DNA of 64,000 nt. It comes from Prionace glauca (Eukaryota > Chordata > Chondrichthyes > Carcharhiniformes > Carcharhinidae). The DNA is taken from the NCBI GenBank assembly GCA_037974335.1, contig CM075729.1, positions 110,217,962-110,281,961 on the forward strand, in the 5' to 3' direction. A program made the position numbers and the translations under genes. Under the pieces are notes generated by a model that saw only the letters and a program-made list of their open reading frames with translations, searched no databases and was not told the DNA's origin. Every line of letters starts with the position of its first letter. Position 1 is the first letter of the stretch. Of this stretch, positions 1-9,592 are shown piece by piece.

Positions 1-218
1 GTTTTTAGTGGAGTCTTTTGTTAAAATTAAAACCGGAAACTGGAAGGAGGTCGTGGGGAGGACTGGGAAGGTGCTTTTTTAATAATGAGCCGCTTAGAGA
101 GACTACATTAATAGACTCTCTGAGCAGTGGTGTGAGCACACCTTTTCCAAAAGAAAAACTAGTGGAAGAAGTTGAAGGAGGAGTTAGGTAGTGGCATAAG
201 GACGGAAAAGATGCTGGG

Positions 219-1111
219 TTGAGAAGAATTACGCATATAGTCAATTTGGATGAAGTAAGAAACAAATGGCCATACGTGAACTGGGAAGGAGTAATAAACA
301 GAAGTTGGATAAGTAAAATAGGAACAGAGACGTTGAGAGAACTAATAAAAGAATCCAGCCCGCGCAGGGCTCTAATACATATAGACGAACAAGTAAAAGC
401 ATATTACCCTTTAGCGAGGAAAAGAAGAATATTACTGGGGAAAGGTAGAACAGGGAAGTGGATATCGGGACCCCGGTTAGAAGTACAGACAATAGCAAGG
501 GAAGCGCAGGGGAAAAGTGAACGGGGGATTGACCAAGGAAAAACAGTGTACTGTGTGATAATAACTATAGTACCGAATTCAGACAAATTAAACGACAGAA
601 TTCACAACAGTAGTTCAAGAGTACAGACAATGGCAAATAAGGCTAGAACACTGCTAGAGATATTAGGGGATAAGTTTCCAGCCCTCAGAGGAGACATAGC
701 GCACATTTCCAAAAAATGGGCTAAGAAGACGAGCAAGTCGAACACGCAGTGGCCAGAAGTGGGTACATGGTGTATAGAAAGATGTGAAGATCAGAAAGGG
801 ATGTTGAAGAATTATAAAAGATAAATCGAGAAAAAGAAAAGAAAAGTGAGAAAAAGAGCTATAGATATTGGCATTGTTTGAAAAAGAGGGGAGAGAAAGG
901 AGAAGGGCATAGGATGCAAATGCCAGTTCAATTTCAGGACAGGGAAGAATTGAAAGACCCAAATGTAGCCCCACCCCCATATCCAGGGGGACAGAGGTCC
1001 ATGGGGTTAAATCCAGTCATAACAGGTACAATGAACTTTGAGGGAGAGTATGATATAAAACAAATGACAAAGGAGGAGTGGTTAAAACAAGAAGAAGAGA
1101 CAAAATGTTGA
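219..1111 (+). pseudogene. ERV gag-like remnant
   Basis: Open stretches of about 200 and 77 codons precede the pol remnant. The second holds APPPYPGG, a PPPY late-domain motif of the kind found in retroviral Gag matrix/linker regions. The first stretch is basic and tryptophan-rich and I recognise it only by its position. No CCHC knuckle is visible before the pol remnant begins. Fossil; not functional. Confidence 0.6.
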
Positions 1112-1460
1112 GGAAGAAAGGAGAAGAGGATTTGGACGAAATAATGAAGGAGGCAGGATGTGAAGAACTAAAAGCAAAACTGATATGGGATAGAGAGGCC
1201 TCAGAGGCATTTGAAAACATAAAGAAGGAAATGGTGCAGGCACCAGCATTGGCTCTGCCCATGTACGATAAACCCTTTGATCTCTTTGTAAGCAACAGGG
1301 AAACAGAATTTGCTACAGCAGTACTAATGCAGGAGAGTTGTAAAGGCAGGAGAAGGCAGGCCATAGCTTACTACGGCACTAAACTAGATTACATAGCTAT
1401 GGGATACCCCCCTCCCCTGTTGTCAAGGCCTGGCAGCGGCCTGGTGGGCATATGAAAAGG
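1078..1460 (+). pseudogene. ERV pol remnant: end of RT / start of RNase H
   Basis: The reading contains AFENIKKEMVQAPALALP, then YDKPFDLFV and a QAIAYYGTKLD-like stretch. This is the hallmark connection between the reverse transcriptase thumb and RNase H in gamma-like retroviruses and Metaviridae. The finger and palm of RT that should precede it are absent from the window. Fossil. Confidence 0.8.
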
Positions 1461-1789
1461 CAGCCACGGACACAATGGGATGTCCGATAAACATAGGATA
1501 ATGTTACCCAGGGAAATGCCAAAGCCAATAAGGCAGCCAAAGAAGCGTCAGGATGTATTATAACCACAATAGCCCCAGTAGAGATAGCGAGACCGCACCC
1601 AGGACCAGGGGTGGGGAACATTAATCCCCAAATCACCCTAGAAGATGTGGTACAATTACAGGAGGAGGCCTCAATAGCCATAAAAACAATGTGGAAAGAT
1701 AGAGGAGCAATACAGGGACAGCATGGTGGATTGTGGAGAAATGGGGAGGGGTTGATCATAGCACCTACATCGTTACTAACCATACTAAT

Positions 1790-2675
1790 CAGCGAAGCAC
1801 ATGGAGTTGATCATTGTGCAAGAGGAGAGGAAGCCAGGAAAATTAAAAAAGGATGGATTTTGGTCACCATACCTGCAAAATTCAATTGACTACATATTGT
1901 CAGTGTGAGGTGTGTGCCCAGAATAACATTAGGAAGGGTGTTACTGCCCCGATAGGGCACATACCGATTCCCAAAGGGCCATTTAAGCACCTGTGTATGG
2001 ACTATGTAGACATGGGGAAAATGGTAAGGGGGAAGAGATACATGTTGGTGATCATTGACAGATTCAGTAGGTGGATAGAGGCAACGCCATCCAAAGACCA
2101 AGGGTCGGGAACGGTGATTAACTTCCTGTCAAAAGAGATTATCCCAAGATTTGGCATACTCAGTTAAGTTCAGACAATGGATCTGCTTTTGTCGGAAGGG
2201 CACTGAGAGAGACTCTCAGCACTCCAAATAAAACAGAAGTTTGTGTGTGTATATCATCCTCAGTCCCAGGGAATGGTGGAGAGGGCAAACGGCACCCTCA
2301 AGGCTAAAATAAGTAAAATCTGCAGTGAGACAGGGAAAAATTGGATTGATGCCCTGCCACTAGCACTAATGCAATATAGAAGTCAGGAAAACAGAATCAC
2401 GCATTTAAGTCCACATGAGATGATGACAGGAAGAGTAATGCCAGTACCAAAGATTAGGGGATCGGGGGGCCCCACGCTAGAATGTTTAGATCAGGATACA
2501 AGAGAGTATATACAACAATTAACTGTTATACATAGAACTATATTTGAACAGGAAAAAGCCAAGGAGGAGGGGGGAGTCCGGCAGCGGAACACCAGATCAA
2601 ACCCGGAGATCGAATATACATCAGAAACTTTCGGAGGCGCTGGAATGAACCAAGAAGAGGAGGAAGACCTTTGAA
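1790..2675 (+). pseudogene. ERV integrase remnant
   Basis: The zinc-binding H-H-C-C part is recognisable near 1800-1925. The catalytic core follows with LCMDYVDMG and VIIDRFSRWIEA, then YHPQSQGMVERANGTLK with the catalytic Glu region. The C-terminal part runs to about 2675. The motif set is that of a retroviral DDE integrase. Fossil and broken. Confidence 0.88.
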
Positions 2676-3212
2676 GTCACCAAAGTCTCTCCCACGGCTC
2701 CACAAGTAGAAGGCAGCACACTGTGGTATCACTTAAATCATTGCACCAGAACGGTACCTAGAGCAGGGGAGGATAGGGAGGCTGAAAGTACCGAAAACCC
2801 GGATAGGGGTAGCGGTGAGGAAGAAGGAGAACCATGGTGGTCATGAGCAGAATCAAACTAAGAATGCAGGAGGTGAAAACAGTGAAAACGATTCTATGCC
2901 TGAGTTGGTTGATGGTCCAAATGTCCAGCCTGAGGCCATTTGCCAAGGCACATGGGGTGGTGGGGAAGGAGCAGAGGTCTCTTTCTCCACCTGGGACTTG
3001 GAGACCATCTCCCCCCAAGACTTTCTTGACCCATGATAAGAAAAAGCAGGGTATAGAAGACGCACAACTAAGGGTTAGAGAAGGTAAAGCAGTTTTAAGA
3101 TTAAAGTTACAAGGACCCTTAGGTAAAGCACCAGAAGAAGGGAAAAGCAAAATATATGAGGAAAATGATAGTAGCAATCTGTCAAGGCAGATGAAACACA
3201 AAAGATCAGTGA

Positions 3213-4600
3213 ATGCGGACACAATCTGGGAAAAGGCACAAAGAAATAAGTGGTGGGAAATGGGCCGAGTACACAAGCCAAAAGAATAATAATGGGAAAG
3301 AATGTGTAGTATGTGCATCAGAAAAGCCTCACACTCAGGTAATCGACATACTGTGGGGATCAGGGGAGTGCAGAACCTGGCAGAAAAACTGGAAGGAGGA
3401 AAACTGCCGAGGAACATATGCAACATATCCACGCACCTACACCATAGGGAATCAGACAGTTACTGTCCACATGATAAACTGTTCGGGAACCTCATGCAGT
3501 GACCTCTGTAGTGGGAAAATGCCGGTGTGTCAGTACCATTGTATCTTATATGCTGGGGTGGGAAGAGACACGTACAACCTAGCCCCAAGATGCCCAAAGT
3601 GGCTAAGGACAGCACTAGACGAGACCCCACAAGAATGGAGGATAGAACCTGACTTGCAGATCCAAGATTGTTATTGGAGAGAGAATAGCAAGGGAACTAA
3701 ACTAGGAAACTACACAGGAAGATGTGAAAGGGTGTGGGATGTAACCAACATTCGTAGCTTGTATGTCCCACAGAAAGGGGGAACCCCACCTCCACGGAGT
3801 TGAGGAGGAACTTCTTCACTCAAAGGGTGGTGAATCTCTGGAATTCTCTGCCCGTTGAAGTGGTGGAGGCTGCCTCGCTAAATATTTTTAAGACGCGGGT
3901 TGGTAGGTTTTTGACAGGCAAGGGGATTAAGGGTTATGGGGAGAGGGCGGGAATGTGGAACTGAGATACGACAGATCAGCCATGATCTTATTGAATGGTG
4001 GGGCAGGCTCGAGGGGCTAGATGGCCTACTCCTGCTCCTATTTCTTATGTTCTTATGTTCCTCCGCAGGTGTTGGATTTGCAAACAAATCAGTTAGCCGA
4101 TCTCTGGTGGCTATGCAACCCCGAAAAGGGACTAATGGCACGGTTGCCTCCAAACTGGACAGGGCTGTGTGCCCGAGTCATGCTAGCCCAAAGCACTGTC
4201 ATATTGCCAGTGAAGCATAAAGTAGAGCTCCAAAGGATAAAAAGGTCATATACTCCTAATCCTGAGGTAAAGCTGGATGCGATTGAACAGCCCCGAGGCA
4301 TCCCCAATGAGTTCAAAGCCAGAAACGAAGTAGCTGCTGGGTTTGAGTCTATTTTAGTTTGGGTTACTCCCAACAAGAACATCGAATGGATTAATTACAT
4401 CTATTACAATCAGCAAAGGTTTATCAATTATACGAATGATGCTCTTACAGCACTAGGTGAACAACTAGATACGACCAGCAAAATGGCCTGGCAGAACCGA
4501 CAAGTGCTGGATTGGCTGTTAGCAGAAAAAGGGGGGTGTATGTGTTATGTTTGGAGATCAGTGCTGCACGTTCATCCCCAATAGTAGTGATTCAGAGGGG
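3213..4600 (+). pseudogene. ERV env remnant, split by a CR1 tail
   Basis: The surface part (about 3300-3790) is cysteine-rich with several N-glycosylation sequons. The transmembrane part (about 4065-4590) shows a leucine/asparagine-rich heptad region and an immunosuppressive-like stretch QNRQVLDWLLAEKGG before a cysteine-rich loop, as in gamma-type TM proteins. A CR1 3' end at about 3795-4060 lies between the two parts and another follows at 4611. Fossil. Confidence 0.75.
3795..4060 (+). mobile_element. CR1 LINE 3' end inserted in ERV env
   Basis: A 5'-truncated CR1-like LINE. It starts in the last codons of ORF2 ([17 protein letters not shown]-type ending), runs through the 3' UTR with the phrase for 'atggcctactcctgctcc', and ends in two copies of TTCTTATG. 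Octamer 3' repeats in place of a poly-A tail are characteristic of CR1. Confidence 0.92.
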
Positions 4601-4610
4601 TCATTTACCC

Positions 4611-4960
4611 AGAGGTGGAGAGACTCTTCCCGCTCAAAAAAGACAGTAGGACTAGAGGGCACAGCCTCAAGATAAAGGGGGGGGGGGCGGTTTAGATCGG
4701 AGTTGAGGAGGAACTTCTTCACTCAAAGGGTGGTGAATCTCTGGAATTCTCTGCCCGTTGAAGTGGTGGAGGCTGCCTCGCTAAATATTTTCAAGAAGCG
4801 GGTTGATGGGTTTTTGATAAGAGAGGGGATTAAGGGTTATGGGGAGAGGGCGGGAAAGTGGAACTGAGCCACGACAGATCAGCCATGATCTTATTGAATG
4901 GTGGGGTAGGCTCGAAGGGCCAGATGGCCTACTCCTGCTCCTATTTCTTATGTTCTTATG
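4611..4960 (+). mobile_element. CR1 LINE 3' end, second copy
   Basis: Same family as the copy at 3795-4060 but starting about 85 bp further upstream in ORF2 (GGAGAGACTCTTCCCGCTC). It includes a G9 run near 4678 and ends in TTCTTATG repeats only some 14 bp before the retroviral LTR. It separates env from the LTR. Confidence 0.92.
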
Positions 4961-4974
4961 ATAAGGACAAAGGT

Positions 4975-5283
4975 TGTAACTCCAGTGGTTTCAAGAAGTA
5001 AATGATGCGTTAATTAGTGACCAGTCTCAAACAAGGTAGATAAATGGCAGGCCCAGAAACAATAGTGACTAAAAGAGGTCAACCTTGAAGATAAGATAGG
5101 GATCTCGGGGTATGGAGCTGCAGTAAGCATAAAAAGACTGTATGCAAACGGTTCATCGGATTGTTCCGACATCCCGGCTTTTTTGTCTTGTACTGGAGAA
5201 TAAAGTCTACTGCTTGAAGGATCAAGGCTCAGACTCTCTGTTTCGATTGGCTAAAGTCAATTGTCGTACTGGGGACCACGACA
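4975..5283 (+). repeat. 3' LTR of the ERV
   Basis: About 309 bp, beginning TGTAAC and ending ACGACA, so TG...CA bounded. It follows a purine-rich run (AAGGACAAAGG). It contains a CATAAAAAG TATA-like box near 5128 and an AATAAA at about 5200, followed by a pyrimidine-rich U5. The R-U5 part matches the second LTR at 26210-26639 closely over about 120 bp. Confidence 0.8.
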
Positions 5284-6043
5284 TCGGCTGCCCCAGTCTG
5301 GCCCCTCCCCAATAGGCTTTCCCCCTCAGACCCCACCTTTGTGGTGTAGCCTAATACCCAGTTGGCAGTACCAGGGTGCTAGACTGGCTCTGCCCAATGG
5401 GCATCCCCCCTGCCAGTTGCCCCTTGCAGGGAGCCACAAGGCCTCCATTTCTACCAGCGAGGCCATTACATCTAGTTCCCTATTGGTGGGGGCCAGCTGT
5501 GATTCACACTGGAGAGAATCTCTCCTGGTGAGGCCACAGAGGCAAGTGAACCCAGACAATAATGTCCCAGACTCATGAATTCAATACAAAAGATATGTAA
5601 ATTTTATTTGAATGATTTATTTAGCCTTGCACTGGAAATGGACGTGAGGCTGACCTTGCCGGATGTCTGGTGTGGGTAAGATCGTGAGAGGGGAGAAATT
5701 GGGTGTGAACCTGATTTCTCGACTTGCTCACCCTGACCATCAGCCAGTGGGGCACAAAGAGTTACTTGTAATTATATCTGAAAGTATAACAGCTTGTGCA
5801 ATTCTGACTTCTGTATTCTGGCTGGCTTTCTGGGAACCTTGATAATATAGCTCAAGGATCAAATAGATGCGTGATTTGGTTTGGCCTCATCAAGGGAAAA
5901 AAGTTGTAACAACTTGAAAAGGCTGATCACCAAAAAGCCCCATGACACACGACAGATCAAAATAGCTTAAACAGTGTAGCTCCAAACAGAGCAATGCTTG
6001 ACAAACCATAACCTTCAGAATCAGTGCAGGGTAAGCAGTGAAT
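5284..6043. other. No gene seen; GC-rich then unassigned sequence
   Basis: The first 290 bp are C/G-rich with repeated CCC-TGCC-type words, typical of an old repeat I cannot name. The rest shows no coding signal. A minus-strand AATAAA lies near 5620. Nothing here can be assigned a function. Confidence 0.5.
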
Positions 6044-6128
6044 CGCCTGATGTAGGAGCAGCGCTACAGAAACTCGTAATTGCAAATAAACCTCTTACAC
6101 TTTAACTTGGTTTTCTGAGACTTCTTAC
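6044..6128 (+). mobile_element. Old Penelope-like element tail, degenerate
   Basis: The stretch reads CCTGATGTAGGAGCAGCGCT, then AAATAAACCTCTTACACTTT and ends GAGACTTCTTAC. It parallels, with many changes, the 3' tails of the Penelope-like elements at 16.5, 17.9 and 21.7 kb (CCTGA..GA, AAATAAAC, GGACTTTAACCTGG, GACTTCTTAC). Confidence 0.55.
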
Positions 6129-6719
6129 TCCACAATCTGTGAAGAATAAACAGGTCAGATCGGAACAGCTTCAAAAATGCAGCTCCAGATGGAGCAATTC
6201 CTGATAAATGATTGCCACAGTTCCGTTCACAAAGAGTCACATATGCAGTGTTTAAATCAGTCCGTCGATGTCATTTCAATGAAATCTTCCCAGATTCTCT
6301 CATCTCCTCTGCAGCTGATCTCAGGACTGGTATCCCTGGATTATAAACCGGACACTGAGGATAAGAAAGAAATACATCGCTATAGAGAGAGGCAAACCCA
6401 GCAGAGCTGGAACACCCCCAACAAAACCCATCAGATCCACCCAACTCCCACATATACCAGTAGCAAAATCTATCAGATCCCTAACGCCTAATACTGCAGA
6501 AATCTGGAATAGTACAGACAGCGTAGGAGTAAAATTAAAAGGGAAACCAGGAAAGTAAAGTGAGGACATGAAAATATCAAGAAACCTCCAAGGATGTTCT
6601 CTCAGTACATGAAGAGAAAAGGAGAAGGAAAGGGTAGGGTCTGTTGCAGATCAGTAAGATAGCCCATGGGAGAGGGTGGAGAATGTGGCGAGATTGTGAA
6701 TAAATACATTGTCACTGTG

Positions 6720-8265
6720 TTTGGGTAACAGGAAGCAATGCTGATATTGCAGTTAAGGAAGAAGTGTGCGAATTACTGAATCAAATAAACATTGTAACAG
6801 AGGCTGTATTAACAGATTTTAGAGTTTTGAAAGTAGATAAATCTCCTGGTTAAAAGAAGCAAGGGAGGACATTCAAGAGGCTCTGAGCATCAGAATCATC
6901 CATCCCGGGCTCCAGGAGTGTGGAAGAAGATTAAAGGACTGCCAACATTATACCATGGATTGAAAAGGGAAGAAAAGGTAATCTGAGTAAATATACCCCA
7001 GTTAGTGTAACTTCGGTGTTGGAAGAATTATTGGAACCAATTTTGAGGAACGTTACAAACCTTCATTTCAGCTCAGCTGAATTAAAATTTTGAAGAGGTG
7101 AGAAGGAGGGTTGATGAGGGCAGTGGGGTGGATGTGATCAAGAGAGATTTTGATAATGTTTTAGACAAGGTCCCATGTGGTGGGCTGGTCAGAAATATAA
7201 AGACAAATTGAGATCCAACACACAGTGACAAATCAGACCCCAAATTAGCTCAGTGGCAGGAAGCAAAGGGATAAGGGGGTTTAGTAACTGCAAGGCTGTT
7301 ACCAGTGGGGTTTTCAAAGCACCCAGCTCTCATGCCTTTGCTTTTTGTAGTTTATATGAATGAATTAGATTCAAATGTAGGGGGAATGATAAAGAAGTTT
7401 AGAGATGTACAAATATTTTCTGTGTGGGTGACAGTGAGGAGGAAAGCTTCAGGCCGCAGGAAGATAGAGATGGTCTGGGCAGTTGGGAAGAACACTGGAA
7501 AATGGAATTCAATCCGGAGCAGTGAGAGGTGAGGGATTTTCAGAGGATTAACAAGGCAAAGGAAGTACCTAAAAAATGGGAGGATAATGAATAATGTGGA
7601 GGAACAGAGGGACCCAGGAGTGTGTGTCCACAGACTGGAAAGGTATCAGGTCAGGACAGATTAATAATATGTTTAGGAAGGTATATAACATGTTTTCCTT
7701 TATTAGCCAAGGCACAGAGCAGACTGATTTTTGCTAGAACTGTGAACAACACCAGACAGACGACAGCTGAAGCATTGCAAACAGTCTGGTCAGCACATTC
7801 CACAAAATATGTGATTGTATTGGAGAGAATGCAGAGGAGATTGTTTAATGTGGACAGGACTGGAGAATGTTCACTGTGAGGGAAGAGAGGATAGGCTGGA
7901 ATAGGATTCTGTAGAATAGAGGAGGCTGAGGGGAGATTTAATTGAGGTGGATATAATTATGAGGAGCCATGGTGAACAGAGATGACACATTTACCTTAGC
8001 AGAGGGTCAAAAACCAGGGGCACAGATTTAAAGTAATTGGTAGAAAAATCAGGGGGGCAAATGAGGAAAGAGTTTTTCACCCAGAGGGTGGTAGGGACCC
8101 GGGACTCACTGTCTGAAAGGATGTTAGAGACAGAAACACTCACCACGTTGAATCAATTCATGGATGTTGAGATGAAGAGCTGTGATCTACAGAGTTACAG
8201 ACCGAGTACAGGAAGGTGAGATTAGGCTGGAGAGTTCTTCATTAACAGGCAGGATTACGATGCGC
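6720..8265 (+). mobile_element. Degenerate CR1-like LINE relic
   Basis: Patches of a CR1-type ORF2 appear in order. FRVLKVDKSPG stands for the region before the RT. YTPVSVTSV near 7000 is RT motif 1, and VDVIKRDFDNVLDKVPC near 7130 is motif A. ERMQRRLFNVDR near 7830 lies in the thumb/C-terminal part, and the 3' end with a GATTAGGCTGG...GAATGGCCT-like tail lies near 8220-8275. Frames change several times; this is an old dead copy. Confidence 0.75.
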
Positions 8266-8320
8266 TGAATGGCCTCACTCTCAATCAGAAATTTTCAACC
8301 ATTCAACATTCCATCCACAC

Positions 8321-8950
8321 AACACCAGCTAAACCCATCAGAGCCCCAAACACCAGCTCAACCCATCAGAGCCCCAAACACCAGCTCAACCCATCAGAGC
8401 CCCAAACACCAGCTAAACCCATCAGAGCCCCAAACACCAGCTCAACCCATCAGAGCCCCAAACACCAGCTCAACCCATCAGAGCCCCAAACACCAGCTAA
8501 ACCCATCAGAGCCCCAAACACCAACTAAACCCATCAGAGCCCCAAACACCAGCTAAACCCATCAGAGCCCCAAACACCAGCTAAACCCATCAGAGCCCCA
8601 AACACCAGCTAAACCCATCAGAGCCCCAAACACCAGCTAAACCCATCAGAGCCCCAAACACCAGCTAAACCCATCAGAGCCTCAAACACCAGCTAAACCC
8701 ATCAGAGCCCCAAACACCAGCTAAACCCATCAGACCCCCAAACACCAGCTAAACCCATCAGAGCCCCAAACACCAGCTAAACCCATCAGAGTCCAAACAC
8801 CAGCTAAACCCATCAGACCCCCAAACAGCAGCTAAACCCATCAGACCCCCAAACACCAGCTAAACCCATCAGACCCCCAAACACCAGCTAAACCCATCAG
8901 AGCCCCAAACACCAGCTAAACCCATCAGATGCCCAAACACCAGCTAAACT
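8321..8950. repeat. 28-bp minisatellite (about 22 copies)
   Basis: The unit is AAACCCATCAGAGCCCCAAA plus CACCAGCT, 28 bp, repeated about 22 times with a few point variants (GAGCC/GACCC, GCTAA/GCTCA). It lies just downstream of the class I gene. A short array of the same unit occurs at 53843-54020. Confidence 0.95.
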
Positions 8951-9225
8951 CCCGAGTTCTACTCCACACCCCAAACATTCAGCAAACGGTCACACTCATC
9001 ACAAAACACAACTAATATTAAATCCTGTGGGAGTGACAGACCCCAGTGGCTTCAGGGAAAACTCTGGGAATTCTGAGCAGCTGAGAGGAGGCTGTCCAGG
9101 GTGAGATGTTTCTGGATGTCTCTGTACTTCAACACCCACAATTTCTCCACCCTCAGACTGTACAGGAGCAGCCGGCTCCAGAAGGCCAGTCTCAAAGCTC
9201 AGTTTTGGATTGGATGAGCTGCTCT
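8951..9225 (-). other. Probable 3' UTR / downstream region of the class I gene
   Basis: No coding potential is evident. It lies directly 3' of the last class I exons on the minus strand, between the putative stop codon near 9226 and the 28-bp minisatellite. Assignment as UTR is positional only. Confidence 0.4.
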
Positions 9226-9561
9226 TTAGTGACTATACAGCGAGAGACAAACACTGAGCTCACATCCCACCCACCAGATTGTACAGTTAAATCCAGCAGG
9301 AATATCCCAATTAGAAGGATCAACTCCCAATATTTATCAACACAGTTCATACCTCAGGTACTTTTGGGGGATTTTGAATGAGGAATCATCACCATCAGAA
9401 GCTGTTAAAGAAAGGAGGGGCATTAAAAACTTTTCATTTTCACAGAGACAGAGACTGTGGATCTTATAAAGAGAGAATGAGAGAGACAAAGAGACGCACA
9501 AAGAAATAGGTTCTCACACACATACTGACAGTAACACACAGAAGTACACACACACACACAG

Positions 9562-9592
<31 letters not shown>

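Larger units (their letters stand above)
1..5283 (+). mobile_element. Endogenous retrovirus, gamma/epsilon-like, broken, 3' LTR present
   Basis: A fossil provirus on the plus strand that enters the window already inside the element; its 5' LTR is not visible. In order it shows a gag-like part with a PPPY late motif, a remnant of the RT/RNase H junction, an integrase part, an env part and a 3' LTR. The pol order and the integrase resemble gamma- and epsilonretroviruses of fish. The element is clearly broken (of the order of ten breaks or more, plus loss of most of pro and RT) and carries two later CR1 LINE 3' ends inside it. It is therefore older than those CR1 insertions. Assignment to class I ERV is from motif order and is fairly secure; the exact genus is not. 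Confidence 0.85.

Noticed and set aside
6271-6569. Minus-strand frame with hydrophobic segments (VPALLGLPLSIAMYFFLILS)
   Set aside because: It looks membrane-like, but no splice sites, homologous family or conserved context could be seen. Too weak to call a gene.
8269-8950. CRISPR-like regular array
   Set aside because: Units are contiguous with no unique spacers; it is a minisatellite in an animal genome.
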